Part shown: piece by piece, positions 17,547 through 24,503 of the stretch
How positions within the stretch are numbered: position 1 is the stretch's first letter
Layout: every line of letters begins with the position of its first letter
NCBI GenBank assembly: GCA_030148915.1
Contig: JASBSN010000045.1
Coordinates: 1 to 47,278, forward strand
Direction of reading: 5' to 3'
DNA length: 47,278 nucleotides
Source: Thiogranum sp.
Lineage (GTDB): Bacteria; Pseudomonadota; Gammaproteobacteria; DSM-19610
Notes under the pieces: generated by a model
The model's database searches: none
Told to the model about the DNA's origin: nothing
What the model saw: the letters and a program-made list of their open reading frames with translations, nothing else
Made by a program: the position numbers and the translations under genes

Positions 17547-18903
17547 TACATCGGCCGACTGTCCTGTCGTGATCGCCGGCGGAGGCTGGGCGGGCCTGGC
17601 CGCCGCGCTCACGCTGAGCAGGCACGGAGTGCCGGTGGTGGTACTGGAGTCGGCGCGGCAGTTGGGTGGACGGGCGCGCAGTTTACGCATTGGCGGGCGG
17701 ATTCTGGATAACGGTCAGCACCTGATGATCGGCGCCTACCAATCATTGCTGACGCTGATGCGCCAGACCGGTGTGGATATGGAGCAGGCTTTCGAACGCC
17801 TGCCGTTGACCCTGCAGCTCTACCGCCGCGAAAAGATCAGCCTGAAACTGCAGGCGCCCACACTCCCCGCTCCCTTCCACCTGCTGGGCGCACTCAGCGG
17901 GGCGCGCGGGCTGTCGGCGCGCGAACGGCTCAAGGCGCTGCGGTTCAGTCGTCGGGTCATGCGCATGCAAATCCCGGTCGACGAGGACATCTGCGTGCAG
18001 GCGCTGCTGCACGCCCATGCGCAGACGCCGGCGCTGGTGCGCAAACTTTGGGAGCCGCTGTGTGTCGCAACATTGAACACACCCGCCAGCCTGGCTTCAG
18101 CGCGGTTATTCGTTGGCGTACTGCAGACACTGTTCACCAGCGCCAGAGCGCACTCCGATCTGCTGATTCCACGCCAGGAGCTCAACGCACTACTGCCGCG
18201 CCCGGCCGCTGAATTCCTCGAACGCCACGGCGCCAGTGTGGAGTTGGGACAGCGGGTTACCGCGCTGGAGATCGACGGCCACGGCGTGCGCGCCGTGGCC
18301 GTCGGTGCGCGCACCATAGAAGCCCGTCAGGTGATTCTCGCCACACCGCACCGCACCAGCCGCAGGTTGCTCACCCGTCACGCCCTATTGCAACCGCTGG
18401 CGGCAAAGCTCGCCGCGCTGGGTAATGAACCGATTGCCACTGTCTATCTGCAATATCCCCCCGAGACGAGCCTGGAGGTGCCCATGGTCGGGTGCGAGGG
18501 CGGTGTCTCGCAATGGATCTTCGATCGCGGTGTGTGCGCGCAGCCGGGTCTGATGGCGGTGGTGATCAGCGGGCGCGGCGAACACCTGCGCTGGCCCGCG
18601 GCCAGGCTCCTGGAAAGCGTCACCGCCGAGCTGGCCGGCCATTTTCCACATTGGCCGGCGCCCGAGCATGGCCGCCTGATACGGGACAAACGCGCGACCT
18701 TCTGCGCGGCGGTCGGCGTTGATGCGCTGCGCCCGGACAACGACACGCCGATCAACGGTCTGTGGCTGGCGGGAGACTATACCGCTACCGGGCTGCCGGC
18801 GACGCTGGAAAGCGCGGTGCGCAGTGGGCAACGTTGCGCACGCCACGTCATCAAATCGCTACGGAAGACAAACATGTTAGACTTGGCCGATGCGTATTCC
18901 TGA
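17539..18903 (+). CDS. hpnE: Hydroxysqualene dehydroxylase HpnE (FAD-dependent)
   Basis: FAD-dependent amine-oxidase-type enzyme that reduces hydroxysqualene to squalene, the last step of the HpnCDE route. 454 residues. The dinucleotide-binding motif VIAGGGWAGLAAALTLSRHG and the following ELxGGRARS-type stretch (ESARQLGGRARS) are at about 10-50; the C-terminal FAD contact is GLWLAGDYTATGLPATLESA. The start overlaps hpnD by eight bases and the end overlaps the YciK-like gene by 14 bases. Related flavoenzymes include phytoene desaturases, but hpnC and hpnD next door decide the assignment. Confidence 0.94.
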   Translation: MNDTSADCPVVIAGGGWAGLAAALTLSRHGVPVVVLESARQLGGRARSLRIGGRILDNGQHLMIGAYQSLLTLMRQTGVDMEQAFERLPLTLQLYRREKISLKLQAPTLPAPFHLLGALSGARGLSARERLKALRFSRRVMRMQIPVDEDICVQALLHAHAQTPALVRKLWEPLCVATLNTPASLASARLFVGVLQTLFTSARAHSDLLIPRQELNALLPRPAAEFLERHGASVELGQRVTALEIDGHGVRAVAVGARTIEARQVILATPHRTSRRLLTRHALLQPLAAKLAALGNEPIATVYLQYPPETSLEVPMVGCEGGVSQWIFDRGVCAQPGLMAVVISGRGEHLRWPAARLLESVTAELAGHFPHWPAPEHGRLIRDKRATFCAAVGVDALRPDNDTPINGLWLAGDYTATGLPATLESAVRSGQRCARHVIKSLRKTNMLDLADAYS

Positions 18904-19639
18904 GAATTGGTCGCCCCCGGAGGGCTCGCTCGAGAAGAAAATTATCCTCGTCACCGGCGCGGCTAAGGGCATCGGCGCGGCGGTCGCCTGCGCCTGCGCC
19001 GCGCAGGGCGCCACGGTGATTTTGCTGGACAAGGCAGTGCGTGAGCTCGAAGCGGTTTACGATCGCATTGAAGCGGCGGGGGGACCGCAACCGGCCATCT
19101 ATCCGATGGACTTGGAAGGCGCTACCGAAAAAGACTACTTTGATCTTGCCGGCACCCTGGATAAGGAATTCGGCCGCCTCGATGGCCTGCTGCACAACGC
19201 CGCGATGCTCGGCGCGCTGGTGCCGCTGGCACATTTCGAGACCGAGCTCTGGCTGCGCATTTTACAGATCAACCTGAATGCGCCCTTCATGCTCACCCGC
19301 GCCTGCCTGGCCCCCCTGATGAAAAGCGAAGATGCCTCGGTGGTGTTCTGCTCCGACAGCACCGGGCGCCAGGGCAAGGCTTACTGGGGGGCCTATGCCG
19401 TCAGCAAGGCCGCAGGGGAAAACCTTATGCAAATCCTCGCCGACGAGCTTGAGACCAATACACCTATCCGCGTCAACAGCGTCGATCCGGGGGCGGTGGC
19501 CACGGCCCTGCGCAGCCTCGCCTATCCCGGCGAACATCCCGATCAGCAGGCCAAACCCGCGGACGTCGTGTCACCCTTTCTCTATTTGCTGGGCAGCGAC
19601 AGCCGGGGCATAACCGGGGCTCAGTTCGAGGCGCAGTAG
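18890..19639 (+). CDS. YciK-like short-chain dehydrogenase/reductase
   Basis: NAD(P)-dependent SDR with the cofactor motif VTGAAKGIGAAVA (about 21-33), LHNAAMLG, and the catalytic Ser and Tyr-x3-Lys in CSDSTG and YAVSKAAGE. 249 residues, close to E. coli YciK. Substrate unknown; no specific function is firmly established for YciK. In Pseudomonas the same family follows the MupP-type phosphatase directly, whereas here six genes intervene. It is the last plus-strand gene of this block, converging on the thioredoxin-like gene seven bases downstream. Confidence 0.88.
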   Translation: MRIPENWSPPEGSLEKKIILVTGAAKGIGAAVACACAAQGATVILLDKAVRELEAVYDRIEAAGGPQPAIYPMDLEGATEKDYFDLAGTLDKEFGRLDGLLHNAAMLGALVPLAHFETELWLRILQINLNAPFMLTRACLAPLMKSEDASVVFCSDSTGRQGKAYWGAYAVSKAAGENLMQILADELETNTPIRVNSVDPGAVATALRSLAYPGEHPDQQAKPADVVSPFLYLLGSDSRGITGAQFEAQ

Positions 19640-19646
19640 CGGCGCT

Positions 19647-20690
19647 TCAGTCCATCAGGTTTATGTGCACACCCTGCGCTTCCAGCGCCTCGGCGCGCTT
19701 CTGAATGTAGCGCTGGAAACTCGGCTGCGCGCGGTAGGCTCCGGAGAGCACATAATCCAGCGACGATTGTACATGGAAGGCCTTCAGATAAGCCTCGGTA
19801 CGGAACACCTCTGTGCCCTCCCGGTCGAACATCGCCAATGTCGGTGCGTACTGGATATTCATCGCCCGTGACCATTGGCCGCTGGTGGTCTGTTGGCCGG
19901 AGGGGGTCTGTAGGGGTAGATCCGCCCGCATATCCAGCAAGACGATGTCAAACTGCTCGAGCAGCTGGCGAGTCTCGCTGCGGGCGAAAATATCCTCATG
20001 CAGCTCGTCGCACGAAGCGCAGTCCTTCTGTTCGAACAGCACCAGCAACGGCTTGCCGCTTTTCCTCTGCGCCAGTCGATATGGCGGTTGCAGGTAACTG
20101 GCGTCGTGGTGCAACTTGCCCTTGGAGGCTACAGGCGCATTACCCGCCAGGTAGGTGCGAAAATCCGATTCGCGTTCTTTGCGCTGCCCCACGTAGTCGA
20201 GCACGGCGGCGAATTTATGCGGTGGATAATAGCCGTTCAGGCGCACCACCACCGCGCCCTGCTCGTCGAGAAACACCAGCGTCGGGGTGAACATGACTTT
20301 GAGCGCCGAGGCAAAGTTTTTCTCCGTTACCGGATTGCCAGCGAAATCCACGACCTCGCGGTCTCCCCACAGGTTGATGGCGATCACATCGAACCGGTCC
20401 CGGGTGCGCTCGACGATATCGCGCTGGCTGAAATTGGTCTCCAGCAGTTTTTTGCAGTAAGGGCAACCGTCCTGATAAAAATACAGCATCACCCGCCGCC
20501 CGTTGGCGGCGGCTTCGGCGACATCTTCACGGATATCAAGAAAAGACTGTTTGAACCAGGCGGGTTGTTCGTGAAACCCCGGGTTGACCATACCCGGCCC
20601 CAACGACGGCGCATCGGCATTGACAGGGGCGGTCTCGGCGATTACCGCCGCAGGAAGCATTAGCAGAAAACATAACATCAATCGGTTCAT
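19647..20690 (-). CDS. Secreted protein with two thioredoxin-like domains (SoxW-like)
   Basis: Periplasmic thiol-disulfide protein, 347 residues. A signal peptide is visible at 1-19 (LMLCFLLMLPAAVIAET). The first thioredoxin domain has the redox motif CPYC (76-79) in FYQDGCPYCKKLLE and the cis-proline loop MFTPTLVF (about 133-140). The second has CASC (224-227) in FEQKDCASCDELHED with YAPTLAMF as its cis-proline loop. Tandem domains with different redox pairs suggest electron relay between partners. SoxW-type thioredoxins serve sulfur oxidation or cytochrome maturation, but no sox or ccm gene is nearby, so the partner is unknown. It is divergent to the GGDEF gene with a 262-base gap. Confidence 0.8.
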   Translation of the reverse strand: MNRLMLCFLLMLPAAVIAETAPVNADAPSLGPGMVNPGFHEQPAWFKQSFLDIREDVAEAAANGRRVMLYFYQDGCPYCKKLLETNFSQRDIVERTRDRFDVIAINLWGDREVVDFAGNPVTEKNFASALKVMFTPTLVFLDEQGAVVVRLNGYYPPHKFAAVLDYVGQRKERESDFRTYLAGNAPVASKGKLHHDASYLQPPYRLAQRKSGKPLLVLFEQKDCASCDELHEDIFARSETRQLLEQFDIVLLDMRADLPLQTPSGQQTTSGQWSRAMNIQYAPTLAMFDREGTEVFRTEAYLKAFHVQSSLDYVLSGAYRAQPSFQRYIQKRAEALEAQGVHINLMD

Positions 20691-20848
20691 GAATCAGGCG
20701 ACTCCGGGCGGCTCTCCAAGCCTAATGGTGTGCGCTCCGCCGGCCGCACGCAAGCGGCTGCGCAGGCCCCTGCGCTACCCGTGACCGGCAAAATAGCGGC
20801 AACTGATACGCCAAATAATTGACCATTGCCGCGTAGGCGGCAAAAAGA

Positions 20849-20884
20849 TAATTTTTTACTCTTTGTTTCTATTAATTTTTTACT
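20849..20884. repeat. 24-bp-spaced direct repeat upstream of GGDEF gene
   Basis: The 12-base sequence TAATTTTTTACT occurs twice (20849-20860 and 20873-20884), exactly 24 bases apart, and the similarity runs on for about six more bases (TTTGT). It is a strikingly AT-rich patch in GC-rich DNA, just upstream of a sigma-54-like element. It may be a dimer binding site or an IHF-type bend. Confidence 0.6.
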
Positions 20885-20898
20885 TTTTGTCTGACAAC

Positions 20899-20914
20899 TG
20901 GCACAGAATTAGCA
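20899..20914 (+). promoter_or_regulatory. Sigma-54-type -24/-12 promoter candidate for GGDEF gene
   Basis: TGGCACAGAATTAGCA differs from the sigma-54 consensus TGGCAYRnnnnTTGCW at one position (TAGC for TTGC) and keeps the strict GG to GC spacing. The implied start of transcription, near 20925, leaves a leader of about 28 bases before the ATG at 20953. No activator site was identified with confidence. Confidence 0.5.
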
Positions 20915-20952
20915 TTTGTTCGCAGCGGAGATTCACAACCGGTAAATCTATT

Positions 20953-21867
20953 ATGAACAAACCGCTGCACGAGATGGCGCAAGTAGTGACAGGCGCGGCC
21001 CCGCCGCCCCGACGCTCGGTGCGCCCCGAGCTGGCCGCGCAACAGACCCTCGAGCTCGTCAGATACCTGCAGACGACTCTGGATCCAACGCGTCTGATAG
21101 AGTTGTTCAGCCAGGAGGTCGGCGCCTTGATCCCTCATCAGGGCGTGCGCTACCGCAACGAGGACCTGAACCTGGAAGTGAAACTCGGCACCCAAGCCCG
21201 CCACAGCTGCTCGTACAAACTGAACCTCGGAGATGAACCGCTCGGCAAGCTGTCGTTGCGCCGAAACGAGAAATTCAGCGACCGGGAAACCGAGATTGTC
21301 GAACGCCTGCTGTGCAATCTGCTCTACCCGCTGCGCAACGCGCTGCTCTATCAGGACGCCCTGCAGCTGGCGCAGAAAGATCCGCTGACCGGGGTCTGCA
21401 ATCGCGCAGCACTCGACGAAGTGCTGCAGCGCGAGCTCAGTCACGCGCGTCGGCGCCAGGCCGACTGTGCCATGCTGGTGCTGGATATCGATCATTTCAA
21501 ACACATCAACGACCGCTACGGGCACATCATCGGCGATTGCGCGCTCAAGGCGATTGCCCTCATGACGGGCACCTGCAAGCGCGACGGTGATCTGCTGTTT
21601 CGATACGGTGGCGAGGAATTTGTCGTCCTGATGCGAGATACTGACAGAGACGGCGCAGCGTTACTCGCCGAACGTATCCGCTGTTATATTGCTGAAAATC
21701 CCTGCCGATGCTCCGGGGCAGAACTGGCAATGACGGTGAGTATCGGCGTCAGCATGCTCGCTGACAGTGACACGGCCGAATCATTGTTTGCGCGCGCCGA
21801 TCAGGCTCTGTATCGCGCCAAGCATAACGGCCGGAACCGGATCTGCGTCACCGATCCGCCGTCCTGA
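20953..21867 (+). CDS. Diguanylate cyclase (GGDEF) with N-terminal GAF-like domain
   Basis: Makes the second messenger cyclic di-GMP from two GTP. 304 residues with no membrane helix, so cytosolic. Residues about 35-135 look like a GAF-type sensory domain (TLDPTRLIELFSQEVGALI). The GGDEF domain begins at DPLTGVCNRAALDE (about 143) with LDIDHFKHINDRYGH for metal/GTP binding, the active motif GGEEF at 219-223 and an inhibitory I-site RDGD at 210-213, exactly five residues before it. An ATG 90 bases upstream in frame is less likely because it would lie in the AT-rich promoter zone. The sigma-54-like promoter would make it part of a motility, nitrogen or surface programme. Confidence 0.9.
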   Translation: MNKPLHEMAQVVTGAAPPPRRSVRPELAAQQTLELVRYLQTTLDPTRLIELFSQEVGALIPHQGVRYRNEDLNLEVKLGTQARHSCSYKLNLGDEPLGKLSLRRNEKFSDRETEIVERLLCNLLYPLRNALLYQDALQLAQKDPLTGVCNRAALDEVLQRELSHARRRQADCAMLVLDIDHFKHINDRYGHIIGDCALKAIALMTGTCKRDGDLLFRYGGEEFVVLMRDTDRDGAALLAERIRCYIAENPCRCSGAELAMTVSIGVSMLADSDTAESLFARADQALYRAKHNGRNRICVTDPPS

Positions 21868-21882
21868 TACCGGCGCGCACGC

Positions 21883-22497
21883 TCACATTCCGTTTTTAAA
21901 GGTGGTTGTCTCGGTGGCGCCGCTGGCGCGCACCTGACGCAGCGCGAGGGCGTATTCTTTGAGGATACCGAGCGCGTAGTCAAAACGGTCGCGAAAATAC
22001 TGGTCGGCCTGAGCGTTGTTGTCCGCCTCACGCTCGTTGAGCACGCTTTCGACGTTGCGCACGATCACCTGTTCGGGGATATAACAGAGGCGATTATTCT
22101 TGTAACTGCTCATGCGCAGTTCGGCCACCGGGTACGCGCCGCCGTCGGCCGATGATACCGTTACGATCAACGCCGGTTTATGCCCGACTTCCTGTCGTGT
22201 AACCAAGAGGAAGAAATTCTTCAATCCCGCCGGTACCTGACCATGCCATTCGGGCGAAACGACAATCAGGGCATCGCTGGAACTCAGCTGCTCGGACAAA
22301 GGCTGGAGGCGCTGGCGCCATTGCGGGTCAGCCTCCCAGACGCCCTCGTCCCACAGCGGCAGAGGATTTTTCGCCAACGAGAATAGCCAGGTCTGGTCGC
22401 AGATCTGTTGTTTTTCCAGGGTTCGCTGCAGATAGCGTGCGACTTTTTCGCTTTGAGAGTTTTCCCGGTGACTGCCGCTGATAATACTGAATTTCAT
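21883..22497 (-). CDS. NADPH-dependent FMN reductase-family flavoprotein
   Basis: Flavodoxin-fold protein, 204 residues. The FMN phosphate loop is ISGSHRENSQSEKVARYL (about 6-23), and the flavin-contact loop is VSPEWHGQVPAGLKNFFL (about 80-97), both typical of the NADPH-dependent FMN reductase/azoreductase group. The ligand or electron acceptor cannot be read. It lies 48 bases downstream of a thioredoxin gene on the same strand and may share its transcript, which would suit a redox-stress role. It converges with the GGDEF gene, 15 bases away. Confidence 0.85.
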   Translation of the reverse strand: MKFSIISGSHRENSQSEKVARYLQRTLEKQQICDQTWLFSLAKNPLPLWDEGVWEADPQWRQRLQPLSEQLSSSDALIVVSPEWHGQVPAGLKNFFLLVTRQEVGHKPALIVTVSSADGGAYPVAELRMSSYKNNRLCYIPEQVIVRNVESVLNEREADNNAQADQYFRDRFDYALGILKEYALALRQVRASGATETTTFKNGM

Positions 22498-22545
22498 AAC
22501 GCTCCTTGCATTGGGATTGAAGGCACCTGGTTTCAGGCGCCGGGT

Positions 22546-22896
22546 TTACCGGGCATAGACACCGCCAAGATGAGCTTCCAGGAAATCCACAATGTCCGCC
22601 CGGGAGCGGGCACCGCTAAAACGCCCCAGCTCCGCGCCGCGATGAAACAATACCACCGTGGGAAAACCCCGCAGACGATAGCGCCCGGCCAGTTTCATAT
22701 TCTCACCCTGATCCACTTCCAGCTTGACCACGCTGAGGCGCCCCCGCAGATCAGCCGCCAGTCGCTCGAGGACCGGCGCAATCACCCGACAGGGCGCACA
22801 CCAGTCGGCCCAGAAATCCACCAGAATCGGCGTCCTGTCCGACGCCTCGATAACCTCGGTTTCGAAGCCTTCCAGTGAGGAGTGCACAATGCTCAT
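22546..22896 (-). CDS. Thioredoxin
   Basis: Small cytosolic disulfide reductase, 116 residues. It has the active-site motif DFWADWCAPCRVIAPVLE (about 27-44) and the cis-proline loop GFPTVVLFHRG. WCAPC in place of the classical WCGPC is found in several secondary thioredoxins. No signal peptide is visible. A FMN reductase gene follows on the same strand. Confidence 0.92.
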   Translation of the reverse strand: MSIVHSSLEGFETEVIEASDRTPILVDFWADWCAPCRVIAPVLERLAADLRGRLSVVKLEVDQGENMKLAGRYRLRGFPTVVLFHRGAELGRFSGARSRADIVDFLEAHLGGVYAR

Positions 22897-22990
22897 CGGG
22901 TCATGCGCGCTAGCTGCGAAAAAATACCTGTAGCCTACGAATGCACAGGAGCCGTTTTCCTACAGCGCCCCTAAACGATTTTTATACATA

Positions 22991-23157
22991 TTAGGGAAGC
23001 TGATCAATTCGTCATACCGGCGCAGGCCGGTATCCAGGTTATTGAACCCCCTGGATGACTCGCTTCGCTCGCCCGTCGGGCCGCCCTGCAACGCGCAAGC
23101 GCTTTTGTCTGGCCTACGCCAGAATGACGGAATAGGAATAAATCAGATGTTCTTTAG
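22991..23157. repeat. MITE-like repeat, copy 1
   Basis: Non-coding unit of about 167 bases. Its two ends are inverted copies: a 21-base arm at 23010-23030 matches the complement of 23109-23129 at about 17 of 21 positions, and the outer ends read TTAGGGAAnCTGAT in inverted sense, degenerate on the right. The middle resembles copy 2 (36583-36765), for example GCGCTTTTGTCTGGCCTACG. It carries no reading frame of note. Together with the palindromic arms this fits a non-autonomous mobile element or large REP-type repeat. Confidence 0.75.
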
Positions 23158-23256
23158 TAGTTTACATTCTACTTATTGATTAGGCCGCCGGTCAAGCTGC
23201 GGCCGGGCCCCCGTCACGCACCCAGAGCGGAGAATAAGGCGATAGCGGCCTTTAAT

Positions 23257-23307
23257 TCGTCACAAAATCGTAACTGGCCCGTCATAGTTCAGTAATACAT
23301 CCGTAAT
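23257..23307 (+). promoter_or_regulatory. Extended Pho box: five heptads in 11-bp phase
   Basis: Five 7-base units start exactly 11 bases apart: TCGTCAC (23257), TCGTAAC (23268), CCGTCAT (23279), CAGTAAT (23290) and CCGTAAT (23301). This matches the known PhoB arrangement of CTGTCAT-like heptads with 4-base spacers. TAATAC at 23293 or 23304 could serve as the -10, since PhoB sites replace the -35. It lies 56 bases before the porin ATG. The remainder of the 467-base gap holds the repeat listed at 22991 and nothing else I recognise. Confidence 0.75.
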
Positions 23308-23363
23308 ACGCTGCACGCTCGTTTTTAACACATCACTGTGTTCATCATAAGGAGAGCGTGTAA

Positions 23364-24491
23364 ATGCCTAACAATTTAATCCGCGGGGCCGTGGCCGGCG
23401 CGCTGAGTCTCGCCGTGGTTGTACCGGCATACGCCGGTATCACCGTCTACAAGGACGGTGACAAGTTCGTAAAAATGGGCGGGCGTATCCAGATGCAGTA
23501 TCTGCGCACCGACCCGGACGGCGGTACGGCCACCGACGAGATGTTTTTCCGCCGTCTGCGCCCGTATGTCGAGGGCAGTCTGCATAAAGACTGGAAGGGC
23601 AAGTTTCAGATGGATTTTGGCAAAGCCGAAAACGAAAACGAAGTCGCGGTCAAGGACGCTTACATGCAGTACACCGGCTTCGAAGGCATGAAAGTCACCA
23701 TGGGTAACGCCAATTTCCCCTTCTCGCGTGAATTTCTGACTTCCTCCAAGTACCAGGAGTTTGTCGAGCGTACCTTTGTCGGCGACCATAACTTCGGTAC
23801 ACCCGATCGCAACCTTGGCCTGCATCTGACCGGACACAACGCCAGCAAGAAGCTGACCTGGGGAGCCTCCGTGGCCCAGGCCGACATCGATCCCAACGCC
23901 GGTCGGGTGGATTTCGATACCCCGGTAAACGCCAATTCCGACTTTAATGAAGGCTGGATTTACGGCGGTCGTGTCGATTTTCATCCGCTCGGTTTTCTGA
24001 AATTCTCCCAGGGCGATTTCTCCGGCGAGACCAAAGCGACTATCGGCGTAGCCGCATTTCGCTGGAACAACGACGGCGACAACGAGGTCAACGCCGCCAG
24101 TCTCGACCAGGTGACGGGCTACGAGCTCAGCGGCGCGTTTCGCAGCAACGGCTTCTCGGTGGACGCCGAGTATAATCTGTTCAATGTCGATACCACCGAT
24201 GGCACCTTCACCGGCGGGCTGTACCAGAACGGCAAAACCGATTTAAAGAACTGGTCGGTTGAAGGCGGTTATATGGTGATGACCGACCGCCTGGAACTGG
24301 TCGCCGGTTACTCTCAGCAGGACGCCGACAATTACGACAAGCAATGGGGCCGCACTACCTTTGGCGCCAACTGGTTCATCCATAAACACGATGTTAAAGT
24401 CCAGGCCACTTACCAGCTCAACAGCAACGAAAAAGGTGTCAACGGTAGCGACGCCAACGAATTGTTTGTGCAGGCTCAGTACGTGTTCTAG
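23364..24491 (+). CDS. Phosphate-selective porin, OprO/OprP family
   Basis: Outer-membrane trimeric beta-barrel for phosphate or polyphosphate uptake. 375 residues. A signal peptide with cleavage after AYA (about residue 24) is clear, alternating beta strands follow (RIQMQYLRTDPDGG, LHKDWKGKFQMDFGKAENE), and the chain ends in the outer-membrane sorting signal QYVF with C-terminal Phe. Its DMRN-like KGKFQMDFGKAENENEV stretch is typical of the family. An AAGGAG sequence lies before the ATG. The Pho box array upstream supports induction by phosphate starvation. It converges on nasA with 12 bases between them. Confidence 0.88.
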   Translation: MPNNLIRGAVAGALSLAVVVPAYAGITVYKDGDKFVKMGGRIQMQYLRTDPDGGTATDEMFFRRLRPYVEGSLHKDWKGKFQMDFGKAENENEVAVKDAYMQYTGFEGMKVTMGNANFPFSREFLTSSKYQEFVERTFVGDHNFGTPDRNLGLHLTGHNASKKLTWGASVAQADIDPNAGRVDFDTPVNANSDFNEGWIYGGRVDFHPLGFLKFSQGDFSGETKATIGVAAFRWNNDGDNEVNAASLDQVTGYELSGAFRSNGFSVDAEYNLFNVDTTDGTFTGGLYQNGKTDLKNWSVEGGYMVMTDRLELVAGYSQQDADNYDKQWGRTTFGANWFIHKHDVKVQATYQLNSNEKGVNGSDANELFVQAQYVF

Positions 24492-24503
24492 ACGTTAGAC
24501 GGT

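Noticed and set aside
20863-20952. In-frame 30-residue extension of the GGDEF protein
   Set aside because: It would start inside the AT-rich repeat and cover the sigma-54-like element; the residues do not look like a natural N-terminus.
22991-23157. Repeat considered as a CRISPR fragment
   Set aside because: No regularly spaced repeats with unique spacers and no cas gene; inverted ends fit a mobile or REP-type element instead.
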